This document shows positions 8,018 through 16,850 of a DNA stretch of 64,000 bases, piece by piece. Numbering within the stretch: the stretch's first letter is position 1; each line of letters starts with the position of its first letter. A program made the position numbers and the translations under genes. The notes under the pieces are model-generated. The model saw only the letters and a program-made list of their open reading frames with translations. It was not told the DNA's origin and made no database searches. Origin of the DNA: Streptomyces sulfonofaciens (lineage in GTDB: Bacteria > Actinomycetota > Actinomycetes > Streptomycetales > Streptomycetaceae); the NCBI RefSeq assembly GCF_014656295.1, contig NZ_BNCD01000002.1:124001-188000 (forward strand), read 5' to 3'.

Positions 8018-9441
8018 CCCCGGCACAACAGCACCGCAGCCGTACACGACTCGGACGGGCAGTCGCCCGGCTCGCGGGCCTCATGCTGGCCTTCGCCCTC
8101 TTATCCGCCGTGGCGCATCCCGTACCGGCCAGAGCGGACAATCCGATCGTGCAGTCCGTCTACACCGCCGATCCCGCTCCACTGGTGTACAACGGGCGGG
8201 CGTACCTCTACACGGGCCACGACGAGGACGGCTCCACCTACTACACCATGAACGACTGGCGGGTGTGGTCCTCGGACGACATGGTCAACTGGACCGACCA
8301 CGGCTCCCCGCTCGGTCTGGCCTCCTTCGGCTGGGCCTCCGCCAACGCATGGGCGGGCCAGGCCGTGTACCGCAACGGCAGGTTCTACTGGTACGTGCCG
8401 ATGACGGACCGGGCGACGGGCCAGATGGCCATCGGTGTGGCGGTGGCGGACAGTCCCACCGGGCCCTTCCACGACGCACTCGGACACCCGCTGGTGGAGA
8501 ACGGCCGGATCGACCCGACCGTCTTCGTCGACGACGACGGCCAGGCCTACCTGTACTGGGGCAACCCCGACCTGTGGTACGTCAAGCTGAACGCCGACAT
8601 GACCTCCTACTCCGGCAGTCCGACCAGGATCCCGCTCACCACCGCGGGCTTCGGCACGCGCACCGGCGACCCCAACAGGCCCACCTTGTTCGAGGAAGCG
8701 CCGTGGGTCTACAAGCGGGGCGATCTGTACTACCTCGTGTACGCGGCCAAGTGCTGCTCGGAGTTCATCGCCTACTCCACCGCGCCAGGCCCCACCGGCC
8801 CCTGGACCTACCGCGGTACCGTCATGCCCACGCAGGGCGGCAGCTTCACCAACCACCCGGGCATCATCGACTTCAAGGGCAACTCCTACTTCTTCTACCA
8901 CAACGGCGCGCTCCCCGGTGGGGGCGGCTTCACCCGCTCGGTTGCCGTGGAGAAGTTCTCCTACAACCCCGACGGCACCATCCCGACGATCAACATGACC
9001 AGTACGGGTGCCCCTCAGGTCGGCACGCTCAACCCGTACACGCGCCAGGAGGCGGAGACGACCGCCTGGGAGTCCGGGATCGAGACCGAGCCGTCCAGCG
9101 GGGGAGGGATGGACGTCGGCTACATCGACAACGGCGACTACCTCAAGGTCAAGGGCGTGGCCTTCGGCGCGGGTGCGTCGTCCTTCACCGCGCGTGTGGC
9201 GTCGGGGGCCGGCGGTGGCACCATCGAGCTGCGCCTGGGCGGCCCCACCGGCACGGTCGTGGGCCGGTGCGGCGTGCCTGGCACCGGCGGGTGGCAGACC
9301 TGGACGACCGTGTCCTGCCCGGTCAGCGGTGCACGGGGGACCCAGGACCTCTACCTGGGGTTCGCGGGCGGCAGCGGCTACCTGGCCAACGTGGACTGGT
9401 GGCAGTTCACCGCGGTGCAGGCAGCGGCGGTCCGGCGGTAG
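8014..9441 (+). CDS. Secreted GH43 hydrolase with C-terminal CBM6
   Basis: 475 aa. Signal peptide about 1-41 (HPVPARA). The five-bladed propeller of GH43 begins at once: base Asp53 in YTADPAPLVY, the middle Asp in DPTVFVDDDG, and the acid Glu in FEEAPWVYK. These predict an inverting arabinofuranosidase, xylosidase or arabinanase. From about residue 350 (YTRQEAETTAWESG) there is a CBM6-type carbohydrate-binding module. ATG 8014 overlaps the previous stop (ATGA). Codon 30, inside the signal peptide, is TTA (8101-8103), so translation should need the bldA leucyl-tRNA and the enzyme would appear late in development. None of its operon partners shows a TTA. Confidence 0.88.
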   Translation: MTPAQQHRSRTRLGRAVARLAGLMLAFALLSAVAHPVPARADNPIVQSVYTADPAPLVYNGRAYLYTGHDEDGSTYYTMNDWRVWSSDDMVNWTDHGSPLGLASFGWASANAWAGQAVYRNGRFYWYVPMTDRATGQMAIGVAVADSPTGPFHDALGHPLVENGRIDPTVFVDDDGQAYLYWGNPDLWYVKLNADMTSYSGSPTRIPLTTAGFGTRTGDPNRPTLFEEAPWVYKRGDLYYLVYAAKCCSEFIAYSTAPGPTGPWTYRGTVMPTQGGSFTNHPGIIDFKGNSYFFYHNGALPGGGGFTRSVAVEKFSYNPDGTIPTINMTSTGAPQVGTLNPYTRQEAETTAWESGIETEPSSGGGMDVGYIDNGDYLKVKGVAFGAGASSFTARVASGAGGGTIELRLGGPTGTVVGRCGVPGTGGWQTWTTVSCPVSGARGTQDLYLGFAGGSGYLANVDWWQFTAVQAAAVRR

Positions 9442-9471
9442 TACCCGCGAGCAGCGCGTGCCGTGCGAGGA

Positions 9472-9499
9472 GCCGCCCCCGTTGTCTTCCGGGGGCGGC
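9472..9499. terminator. Bidirectional terminator
   Basis: A perfect 10-bp GC stem (GCCGCCCCCG at 9472-9481, CGGGGGCGGC at 9490-9499) with an 8-nt loop lies in the 64-nt gap between the convergent GH43 and GntR genes. Confidence 0.75.
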
Positions 9500-9505
9500 G
9501 GCCGA

Positions 9506-10285
9506 TCAGCCGAAAAGGCGGCGCTGTATCTCACGGCGGTAGTCGTCGAGCGTGTTGTCCAGGTGGACGGCGGCGGCCTCAGCCGCTGCCTCCGGGTCGC
9601 CCTCGCGAATCGCCCGGCAGATCGACTCATGCTCCTCCACCGCCTCCGCGGCATGACCGCCGACGGTGCCGTGCAACCCGATCGTGCTCGACTGGCGTTG
9701 CAGCCGGCGGGCCTCACGCACTGCCGCGACGAGGAAGGGGTTGTGCGCGGCGGTGGCGATGCTGATGTGGAAGTCGTCGTCGCCGCGGTCGAAGAGGTCG
9801 CGCCGTCCCGTCACGTGCCCCTCCCGGCAGGTCGTGGCCGCGGCCTCGATCGACCGCAGCTCGGCGGGGGTCGCCCGGGTGGCGGCCAGTCGGCTTGCCG
9901 CGGTCTCCTGCACACGCCGGAACTCGAAGAGCTGGTAGACGTGCTCCAGGTCGGTCGGCAGGAAGAAGCCTCCCCACCGGGAGGACCCCAACAGCCCCTC
10001 GTCGTCGGTCACATACAGCCCGCGCCCCTTCTGTGCGCGCACCCGCCCGATCGCCGAGAGGATCTTCACGGCTTCCCGCACCACTGTGCGGCTGGTTCCC
10101 AGGCGTGAGGCCAACTCGTTCTCGGTCGGCATCCGGTCACCAGGCTGAAGCTGCAACTCGGCGATGAGCTGGAGGATCTGCTCGGCCACCAGCTCGTACC
10201 CGGGGCGGTAGGGAGCCGCCGGGGTGGTGGTGCGCTGCCGCGGCGCTGCCGCGTCGCCTGCCGCCAGTACGGGCTTTCCGTCCAA
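9506..10285 (-). CDS. GntR/FadR-subfamily (FCD) regulator of locus B
   Basis: 259 aa. Residues about 27-95 form the winged helix of GntR proteins (MPTENELASRLGTSRTVVRE); the remainder is an all-helical FCD ligand-binding domain, which in this family usually senses sugar acids or organic acids. The start is taken as TTG 10285, which has GAAGGAGG seven nt upstream (10293-10300). Longer in-frame starts would run through the operator region and give a tail foreign to the family. It is divergent from the transporter operon at 10668, and the palindrome at 10374-10390 between them is its likely binding site. Likely ligand: an intermediate of the oxidation pathway at 15.9-19.9 kb. Confidence 0.88.
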   Translation of the reverse strand: MDGKPVLAAGDAAAPRQRTTTPAAPYRPGYELVAEQILQLIAELQLQPGDRMPTENELASRLGTSRTVVREAVKILSAIGRVRAQKGRGLYVTDDEGLLGSSRWGGFFLPTDLEHVYQLFEFRRVQETAASRLAATRATPAELRSIEAAATTCREGHVTGRRDLFDRGDDDFHISIATAAHNPFLVAAVREARRLQRQSSTIGLHGTVGGHAAEAVEEHESICRAIREGDPEAAAEAAAVHLDNTLDDYRREIQRRLFG

Positions 10286-10373
10286 CGGCTTGCCTCCTTC
10301 GACGCCGGGCCATCGCCCGTACGCAGCGGTCCTCTGTTCGCGTGAGCATACACCTGTGCCCGCCGATCCCAAG

Positions 10374-10390
10374 AATGAGTCGTACTCATT
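10374..10390. promoter_or_regulatory. Candidate FCD-GntR operator
   Basis: Perfect 17-bp inverted repeat AATGAGTCGTACTCATT (7-bp arms, CGT centre). Its GT-N3-AC core is what FadR-subfamily GntR proteins recognise. It stands 88 bp before the regulator start and 277 bp before the transporter gene. The rest of the 382-bp gap 10286-10667 is notably AT-richer than its surroundings; a TTGACT at 10490-10495 could be the -35 box of the transporter operon, but no convincing -10 follows. Confidence 0.65.
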
Positions 10391-10667
10391 ACGGTTCGCT
10401 GATCGCCTAATACGGCTCATAAGCGGCATAAGCTCCGGAGTATGGGTCCTCGTTGTTAAGGCATCTCGAAAATAAGCACGCTCATACCGTTGACTCCCTT
10501 CCTTCTGACCGTTCTTATGTGTGACCAAGGTGAGCGCTCCATTCCGTGGTGCTCACGAGGGGCCTGTCCTCCCTGCCTGCCGGACCCGCTGTCCAGGTCG
10601 GCGGGACGGAACACCGCCTGCTTGCCGGGCAGCCAGCAGGCCGTCACAAGGATGAGTGGAGTCGTTC

Positions 10668-12029
10668 ATGACAGCGAAGATCCGCGCGGTCGGCGCGAAG
10701 AGATCAGGAAAGGGCCTCGGGCGCACGGGGCTGCTGGCCGCCGGCGGCGCCCTGGTCCTGATGGCCACGGCCGCCTGCGGAAGCGGATCCGCCGGGGCGC
10801 AGAACGACTTCCGTCCGGTGAAGCAGACGGACGGAACGCTGACGGTGTGGGTCGACTCCTCGCGCCTGGCGGCTGCGAAGCTGTACCAGAAGGAGCATCC
10901 CTCGGTGAAGATGGACATCGTCACCTACGACGGGGACGCCAACGGCTCCAACTACCTGCGCACCAAGGTGAGCCTGTTCGACCGCACCCGGCACGGCTGG
11001 CCGGACGTGGTCTTCAGCACGCAGAACAACGAGACGTCCTGGGCCGTGCAGGCCGGCTTCACCGCGCCGCTGGACAAGGGGCTGATCCCCAAGTCCACCC
11101 TCGCGGGCTGGGCGAAGGGGGCGAACGACCCGTGCACCGTGAACGGAACCCTCTACTGCCTGCGCAACGACCTGGCGCAGACCGTGCTCTGGTACAACGC
11201 CCCCCTCATGAAGAAATGGGGCTACCAGGTGCCCACGACCTGGGAGCAGTACGAGGCACTGGGGAAGAAGGTCGCGAGCGAGCACCCCGGCTACCTGGTC
11301 GGCTCCGCGGGCGACGTCTTCACTCCGGAGATCTACCTCTGGGCCGCGAAGTGCGGGGCGAACCACATCACAGGACCGAAGGCGGTCACCGTCGACACAG
11401 GCAGTGCGACGTGCAAGCGCATGGCCACGCTGCTGGACAACCTGATCGAGAAGAAGGCGCTGTCGCTGAGCAGTGTGTTCAGCTCGGACTTCGACAAGAA
11501 CGCCGCTGACAAGATCCTCATGATGCCCGGGCCCTCCTGGTACGGCGGTTCGCTGTTCGAGGGATCGTTCAAGACCCCGGCACACCGGATCGCCGTCGCC
11601 CCGATGCCCCAGTGGGCGGGCGACTCCCACCCGTCGGTCGGCGACGTCGGCGGGGGCACTTGGCTGCTGTCGGCGCACAGCGCGCATCTGAAGGCGGCGA
11701 CCGCCTTCCTCACCTGGGCGACCACCTCCGACGACTACCAGGGCAAGCAGGCGCCCGGCTATCCGGCGTACGCGCCCGCGGCCAGGACCTGGTTGGCGCA
11801 CAAAGCGTCCTCCGGCTACTACGCGGGCGACATCACGCGCCCCCTGCGGACGGCGGCGGACCAGGTGTGGACAGGCTGGGGGTACGGACAGTTCAGCCAG
11901 GAGGCCATCTGGGCGGCCACGGTCACACCGGGCCTGACCGCGGGCAAGAGCATCGTCTCCATGCTGCCGGCCTGGGAGAACGCGATCGCCAACTACGCAC
12001 GCACCGACGGATACAAGGTGTCCCGATGA
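10668..12029 (+). CDS. ABC transporter sugar-binding lipoprotein (locus B)
   Basis: 453 aa. A lipoprotein signal is seen (hydrophobic stretch then TAACGSGS at about residues 32-39). The rest is an extracellular solute-binding protein of the multiple-sugar type, ending in the helical lobe near WENAIANYAR. ATG 10668 has GGAG six nt upstream; GTG 10656 is possible but its Shine-Dalgarno would be too close. The stop overlaps the start of the next permease (ATGA). It heads the locus B operon, so the imported sugar should be the one oxidised by the enzymes at 15.9-19.9 kb. Confidence 0.9.
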   Translation: MTAKIRAVGAKRSGKGLGRTGLLAAGGALVLMATAACGSGSAGAQNDFRPVKQTDGTLTVWVDSSRLAAAKLYQKEHPSVKMDIVTYDGDANGSNYLRTKVSLFDRTRHGWPDVVFSTQNNETSWAVQAGFTAPLDKGLIPKSTLAGWAKGANDPCTVNGTLYCLRNDLAQTVLWYNAPLMKKWGYQVPTTWEQYEALGKKVASEHPGYLVGSAGDVFTPEIYLWAAKCGANHITGPKAVTVDTGSATCKRMATLLDNLIEKKALSLSSVFSSDFDKNAADKILMMPGPSWYGGSLFEGSFKTPAHRIAVAPMPQWAGDSHPSVGDVGGGTWLLSAHSAHLKAATAFLTWATTSDDYQGKQAPGYPAYAPAARTWLAHKASSGYYAGDITRPLRTAADQVWTGWGYGQFSQEAIWAATVTPGLTAGKSIVSMLPAWENAIANYARTDGYKVSR

Positions 12030-12943
12030 GCGTGCCGAGCACGGGAGCCGGCCGGGTGCGGGCACTGCCCGCCCGGTCAGTGCTCCGGCGCCTTCGGCCC
12101 GGTCACGGATTCGTCGCCGCCTATGTGGTACTGCTGATCGCGTTCGGCGTGGTGCCGACCTGCTACGCGGTCTACTTCGCGTTCACCGGTGCGGGCGGCG
12201 CCTTCGTGGGCCTGTCGAACTTCGCCGCGGCTGCCTCAGACTTCCGGTACGTCTCCGCCGTCGGGCACGTGGCGCTCTACCTCGTCCTCTGGCTCCTGAT
12301 GCTGGTGGTGTTCGTCGTCGGTCTGTCGCTGCTGCTGCACCGCCTGGCCGCACAGGGAATGAGCAGACTGCTGCGCTTCCTCTATTACGTCCCCGGTGCC
12401 CTGGCCGGCGCCGCGAGCGTGATGGTGTGGCTTTTCCTGCTCGACCCCGCGGTCAGCCCGGTCGGATTCCTGCTGCGTGGGCTCGGCTTCCAGACCTTCA
12501 GCCAGGTCATCGCCCCGTCGCACCTGCCCGTGCTCTTCACCCTCATCGCCTTCTGGACCGGCGCCGGAGGATGGATCGTCGTGATGTACGGGGCGCTCAA
12601 CAACATCTCACCGGACGTACTGGAAGCGGCACGGATCGACGGCGCGGGCCCCTGGCAGACCGCTCGGCGGATCCAGATCCCCCTGCTGCGCAAGTGGATC
12701 GTCTACATGGTCATCCTCGCCTTCGCCGGCGGCACACAGCTCTTCGTCGAGCCCCAACTCCTCTCACAGGCCAGTGTCGGCGTCGCCGGCCGTGACTACT
12801 CCCTCAACCAGCTCTCCTACGACTTCGCCTTCCAGAACAACGACATCAACACCGCGGCGGCCATCTCCGTGGAGCTGCTGGTGGTGGGACTCACCGTTGC
12901 CGGGGTCTTCGTCGCCAGATCGGGGTTCTTCGATGCAGACTGA
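12026..12943 (+). CDS. ABC sugar transporter permease 1 (locus B)
   Basis: 305 aa, MalF-type, six membrane segments. The EAA loop is conserved (VLEAARIDGAGPWQTARRIQ). ATG 12026 overlaps the stop of the binding protein (ATGA), and the end overlaps the next permease by 11 nt. No ATPase is encoded nearby, so it likely uses a shared ATPase. Confidence 0.92.
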   Translation: MSVPSTGAGRVRALPARSVLRRLRPGHGFVAAYVVLLIAFGVVPTCYAVYFAFTGAGGAFVGLSNFAAAASDFRYVSAVGHVALYLVLWLLMLVVFVVGLSLLLHRLAAQGMSRLLRFLYYVPGALAGAASVMVWLFLLDPAVSPVGFLLRGLGFQTFSQVIAPSHLPVLFTLIAFWTGAGGWIVVMYGALNNISPDVLEAARIDGAGPWQTARRIQIPLLRKWIVYMVILAFAGGTQLFVEPQLLSQASVGVAGRDYSLNQLSYDFAFQNNDINTAAAISVELLVVGLTVAGVFVARSGFFDAD

Positions 12944-13880
12944 TGTCCGGCGGCCCGTCTCCCCTGCGCTCTCCTCCGCGCAACCAGCACACCGGAGGGC
13001 ACGGCCGCGCCACCACGGCCGTCGACTCCGTGTGAATCCGCTTCCCGCTGCGGTGCTCGCGCTGTTCCTGGTCTTCTTCGTCCTGCCGGCGCTGTGGCTG
13101 CTGCTGGCCGCAACGAAGACCGACCACCAGCTCGTGCACAGCAACCCGCTGTCGTTCGGGTCCTGGCAGGCGCTGCGGGCGAACTGGAACGCCCTGACGG
13201 CGTACCAGGACGACGCGGTCTTCCTGTGGCTGCGCAACTCGGCGCTGTACTCGTTCCTCGCCCTCGTCATCACCCTGTGCGTCGCGATCCCCGCGGGATA
13301 CGGGCTGGCGATGACCGAGTTCAAGGGGAGGCACACCCTGCTCATCGCCACCCTCGTGGTGATGCTGATGCCGAACGCCACCCTGGTCGTTCCGCTGTTC
13401 CTCGAGGTCAACGCGGTGCACCTCATCGGATCGATGTGGTCGATCATCCTGCCGTACGCCTTCTACCCGTTCGGCGTGTACCTGACCTACATCTACTTCA
13501 GCACCGCGCTGCCGAAGGAGCTCCTGGACGCCGCGAGGCTCGACGGCTGCTCGGAGTTCGGAGTGTTCCGCCGCGTCGCCCTTCCCCTGGCCGCCCCAGT
13601 CGTCGCCCTGGTCGCCTTCTTCAGCTTCGTGGCGAACTGGACGAACTACTTCCTCCCTTACGTCATGCTGCCCGAGAGCCGCCAGTTCCCCGTACAGGTC
13701 GGCCTCGGGACACTGCTCAACGACGTCCCGCAGTTCAACCCCACGGTCGGCTCACTCGCGGTACAACGCCCCGAGCTGGCACTTGCGACACTCCTGTCGA
13801 TCACTCCCGTACTGATCATCTTCCTCTTCTCCCAGCGCTTCCTCGTGGCCGGCATGCTCGCCGGCGCCACCAAGAGCTGA
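12933..13880 (+). CDS. ABC sugar transporter permease 2 (locus B)
   Basis: 315 aa, MalG-type. After a basic 38-residue tail (HRRARPRHHGRRLR) come six membrane segments and an EAA loop (LLDAARLDGCSEFGVFRRVA). ATG 12933 lies inside the end of permease 1 (11-nt overlap); starts further upstream in this frame would lie deeper in that gene and give a sequence unlike a permease. Forms the transporter with the two genes before it. Confidence 0.92.
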   Translation: MQTDVRRPVSPALSSAQPAHRRARPRHHGRRLRVNPLPAAVLALFLVFFVLPALWLLLAATKTDHQLVHSNPLSFGSWQALRANWNALTAYQDDAVFLWLRNSALYSFLALVITLCVAIPAGYGLAMTEFKGRHTLLIATLVVMLMPNATLVVPLFLEVNAVHLIGSMWSIILPYAFYPFGVYLTYIYFSTALPKELLDAARLDGCSEFGVFRRVALPLAAPVVALVAFFSFVANWTNYFLPYVMLPESRQFPVQVGLGTLLNDVPQFNPTVGSLAVQRPELALATLLSITPVLIIFLFSQRFLVAGMLAGATKS

Positions 13881-13965
13881 GGCACTGGCCCCCTCTGCAT
13901 GCGGCGGACCCCGGAACCGGCCGCCGAACCGGTCCCGGAGACCGCCCTGCCCGAATGGAGATCCG

Positions 13966-15909
13966 ATGCACCCCGTCATCACGGCCTCGGTGCCGTTGCT
14001 GGAGCCGCCGGGCTGGGCCACGGCACAGCGCGAGCTGTTCGACCTGCTCGACCACGCCTGGCGGCGCTTCGCCCGGGACTTCACCGAGGCCGACGGGCGG
14101 CTGAGGTACCGGGGTCGGCTCAGTTCCCGCGACGGCGCCGACGACTTCTACGAGGTCTTCTTCAACTGGCCGCAGCTCTACCTGCTTGGGGGGCACGACG
14201 ACCTGCTGGCCGAGTCCGAGCGGCACTGGGAGGGGGTCACCCGGCAACTGACCGAACTCGGCATGCTCAAGGACGAGTTCGAGCGCGGCTACGACTGGTT
14301 CCACCAGGGCGAGAGCCTGCTGCTGTTCTACTTCCTGTGCATGGCGGCTCCCGAGCGCTGGGCCGGCCGGGCACGGCGCTTCGCGGATCTCTACGTGGAC
14401 GCGGAGCACGGCAACTACGACCCCGAGCACCGCATCATCCGCCGGCCGCACAACGGCAGCGACCCGCAGCGCGACGGCCTGTTCGACGGCGACGCCTACC
14501 CCTGGCTGCCTCAGGAGGCCCGGATGTACGGGTACCCCCTGGAATGGACGCTGCCGGCCGGCGCCGAGGACCCGCCACTCGAACGGGACCCGCGGCTGGG
14601 GGAGGAGATGCGCCGGAGAATGGGCTCGGGCGACACCGCGGTGAACCTGTCCGTGGCCGGCCTGGTCCAGAATGCCCTCATCCTGACCGGAGAGCAGCGC
14701 TACCGCGAGTGGATCGCCGAATACGTCGGGGCGTGGCGGGAGCGTGCCGCTGCCCATGGCGGTGTCCTCCCCGACAACGTCGCGCCGGACGGGACCGTGG
14801 GCGGGCTGCTTGGGGGCCGCTGGTACGGCGGGCACTACGGCTGGTCCTGGCCGCACGGGTGGTACAGCGTCGGACACGCGGCCGTGGTCGCCGCGCTGGC
14901 CGGGGCCTCCGCCACGGGCGACGACACCTACCTGGACCTCGTGCGTCCCGCACTGGACGAAATCATCTCGCACGGCAAGACCATGGCCTTCGTGGAGGCG
15001 GACTCCAGCCTCCAGTCCAAGTGGGCCGTCCAGCTCGGCGAGGACGTGGCCACCCCCACGCTCCACGTGCCCTTCCGGTACGCCGACGGGGGATGGTTCG
15101 ACTACAACCCGATGCTGATGGCCGTCCCGATGGCCCTGTGGCACCACTCCGCCTCGACGGCGGACCGGGAGCGCCTCGACCGGCTCCGTGCGGCCAGCGG
15201 TTACGACTGGCGCACGGTGCGGGCCTTCCGCAGCAAGGAGGAGGCCGGACACGAGGAGCCCTGGTTCGCCTTCCTCAGCGGCGACGACCCGGAGTACCCC
15301 GAACGGATCCTGGCCGCCGCGCAGGCCCAGGTGCGCCACCGGCTGACCCGGATGGAGCGCTACCGCGGCAAGGACGTGCCCGAGGCCGACATCCACCTGT
15401 GGCAGCAGTCGAACCCCGTGGTCACCGAGGCACTGGTGCAACTGACCTGGGGCGGGCCACAGGTCGTCTACAACGGCGGCCTCCAGCAGGCGCGCCTGCG
15501 CTACCACGACGCCGAAACCGAACGTCCCGGTCTGCCGCCGTCGGTGGCAGCCCTGGTCTCCCGGATCGATCCCGAGGCCACCGTCGTGGAACTGGTCAAC
15601 CTCGACCCGGCCTCGGGGCGCTCCGTGATCGTGCAGGCGGGCGCGTACGCGGAGCACACCATCCGCACCGTCGAGCACACCGTGTGCGAGGACCCCTCCT
15701 GGATCGGCGACCTCTACGACTACGGCCACGGCCGACCGGCCGTCACCTCGGCCACGGTCCTGGCAGACGGGCCGTGGCTGCGGGTGGACCTGCCCCGCTC
15801 CACCCGGATCCGCCTCACCCTCGGACTCGACCTGCGCACTCGGACACCGTCCTACCGCACTCCGTTCGACGCGGAGAGCGAGGGGGAGAGCGAGGGGGAG
15901 ACGCCATGA
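13966..15909 (+). CDS. Uncharacterised 647-aa protein in sugar operon, possible (alpha/alpha)-toroid
   Basis: I do not recognise a named family. It is cytoplasmic (no signal peptide or membrane segments), rich in aromatic and acidic residues, with many Trp/Tyr/Glu clusters such as FYEVFFNWPQLYLLGGHDD and WSWPHGWYSVGHAAVVAAL. Helical repeats over residues 20-480 and a beta-rich C-terminal end (about 500-630) recall (alpha/alpha)-toroid glycosidases and polysaccharide lyases. The tail is an acidic repeat (ESEGESEGE). GGAG precedes ATG 13966, and the stop overlaps the aldo-keto reductase start (ATGA), so it is translated with the pathway enzymes. A role in releasing the monosaccharide from the imported glycan is an inference from position. 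Confidence 0.7.
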   Translation: MHPVITASVPLLEPPGWATAQRELFDLLDHAWRRFARDFTEADGRLRYRGRLSSRDGADDFYEVFFNWPQLYLLGGHDDLLAESERHWEGVTRQLTELGMLKDEFERGYDWFHQGESLLLFYFLCMAAPERWAGRARRFADLYVDAEHGNYDPEHRIIRRPHNGSDPQRDGLFDGDAYPWLPQEARMYGYPLEWTLPAGAEDPPLERDPRLGEEMRRRMGSGDTAVNLSVAGLVQNALILTGEQRYREWIAEYVGAWRERAAAHGGVLPDNVAPDGTVGGLLGGRWYGGHYGWSWPHGWYSVGHAAVVAALAGASATGDDTYLDLVRPALDEIISHGKTMAFVEADSSLQSKWAVQLGEDVATPTLHVPFRYADGGWFDYNPMLMAVPMALWHHSASTADRERLDRLRAASGYDWRTVRAFRSKEEAGHEEPWFAFLSGDDPEYPERILAAAQAQVRHRLTRMERYRGKDVPEADIHLWQQSNPVVTEALVQLTWGGPQVVYNGGLQQARLRYHDAETERPGLPPSVAALVSRIDPEATVVELVNLDPASGRSVIVQAGAYAEHTIRTVEHTVCEDPSWIGDLYDYGHGRPAVTSATVLADGPWLRVDLPRSTRIRLTLGLDLRTRTPSYRTPFDAESEGESEGETP

Positions 15910-16850
15910 CGGACAGTCCGCCGGGGGCGCTCCGCGGGCTCTCCGAGATCTGTTTCGGAGCGTCACCGCTCGGCGCGGTGTACGGGGCCTTCGCCGAACG
16001 GGACGGCATCGCCGCCGTGCACACCGCGCTGGACCTCGGCATCACCTGCTTCGACGTCTCGCCGTACTACGGGCGAACTCTCGCCGAGACGGTCCTCGGC
16101 AAGGCGCTGCGCGGCACCGACCGGTCCGGCTACCTCCTGGCCACGAAGGTGGGCAGGTACGGCGACACCGCGTTCGACTTCAGCGCTGCACGGGTTCGAC
16201 GCAGCGTGCAGGAGAGCCTCCAGCGCCTCGGCACCGACCACATCGACCTGATCCACTGCCATGACATCGAGTTCGGGGACCTGGACCAGATCGTCGAGGA
16301 GACCGTGCCCGCCCTGCGGGAGCTGCAGGTGGCCGGTCTGGTGCGGGCCGTCGGTGTGACGGGGTACCCGCTGCCCGCGCTCGCACACGTGGCCGAGCGC
16401 GTGCACGTCGACGCGGTCCTGTCGTACTGCCAGTACACCGTGCAGGACCGTCGGCTGGCCCGCTGGCGGGACCGCTTCGCGCGGTGCGGGACCGCGGTGC
16501 TCAACGCCGCACCGCTGGCGATGGGCGCACTCACCTCCCGGGGCCCGGCGCCCTGGCACCCGGCGCCCGCGGAAGTCCTGGACGCCTGCGCCGCCGCGGC
16601 CGAGCTCTGCCGTTCGCGCGGGGAGGACATCGCGCGTCTCGCCCTCCAGTTCTCCGTCACCACCGGCGGCTTCGCGACCACGATCGTCGGGGCCGCCCAG
16701 GCGGAGGAGGTGCGCCGCACCCTCCGGTGGATCCGCGAACCACTCGACGAGGACCTGCTGCACGACGTCGAGCACTGTCTGGCTCCGGCACGCGACCGTG
16801 GCTGGACGAGTGGACGTCCCGAGAACCAGCACCCAGGAGGACAGCCATGA
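15906..16850 (+). CDS. Aldo-keto reductase, aldose 1-dehydrogenase type
   Basis: 314 aa, TIM-barrel AKR. The catalytic tetrad is visible: Asp and Tyr in CFDVSPYYG, Lys in LLATKVG, His in LIHCHDIEF. Relatives include D-threo-aldose 1-dehydrogenase (L-fucose dehydrogenase), which oxidises a 6-deoxyaldose to its lactone with NAD(P). ATG 15906 overlaps the previous stop, and its own stop overlaps the next gene (ATGA both times). The next gene is a lactonase-type amidohydrolase, which makes the assignment as step 1 of an oxidative sugar pathway persuasive. Substrate (L-fucose, L-rhamnose or L-galactose) remains inferred. Confidence 0.85.
   Translation: MTDSPPGALRGLSEICFGASPLGAVYGAFAERDGIAAVHTALDLGITCFDVSPYYGRTLAETVLGKALRGTDRSGYLLATKVGRYGDTAFDFSAARVRRSVQESLQRLGTDHIDLIHCHDIEFGDLDQIVEETVPALRELQVAGLVRAVGVTGYPLPALAHVAERVHVDAVLSYCQYTVQDRRLARWRDRFARCGTAVLNAAPLAMGALTSRGPAPWHPAPAEVLDACAAAAELCRSRGEDIARLALQFSVTTGGFATTIVGAAQAEEVRRTLRWIREPLDEDLLHDVEHCLAPARDRGWTSGRPENQHPGGQP

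Noticed and set aside
13899..15905. Upstream extension of the aldo-keto reductase frame to 983 codons
   Set aside because: The first 669 codons overlap the 647-aa gene in another frame and show no domain; the AKR fold begins at ATG 15906, which overlaps the preceding stop.
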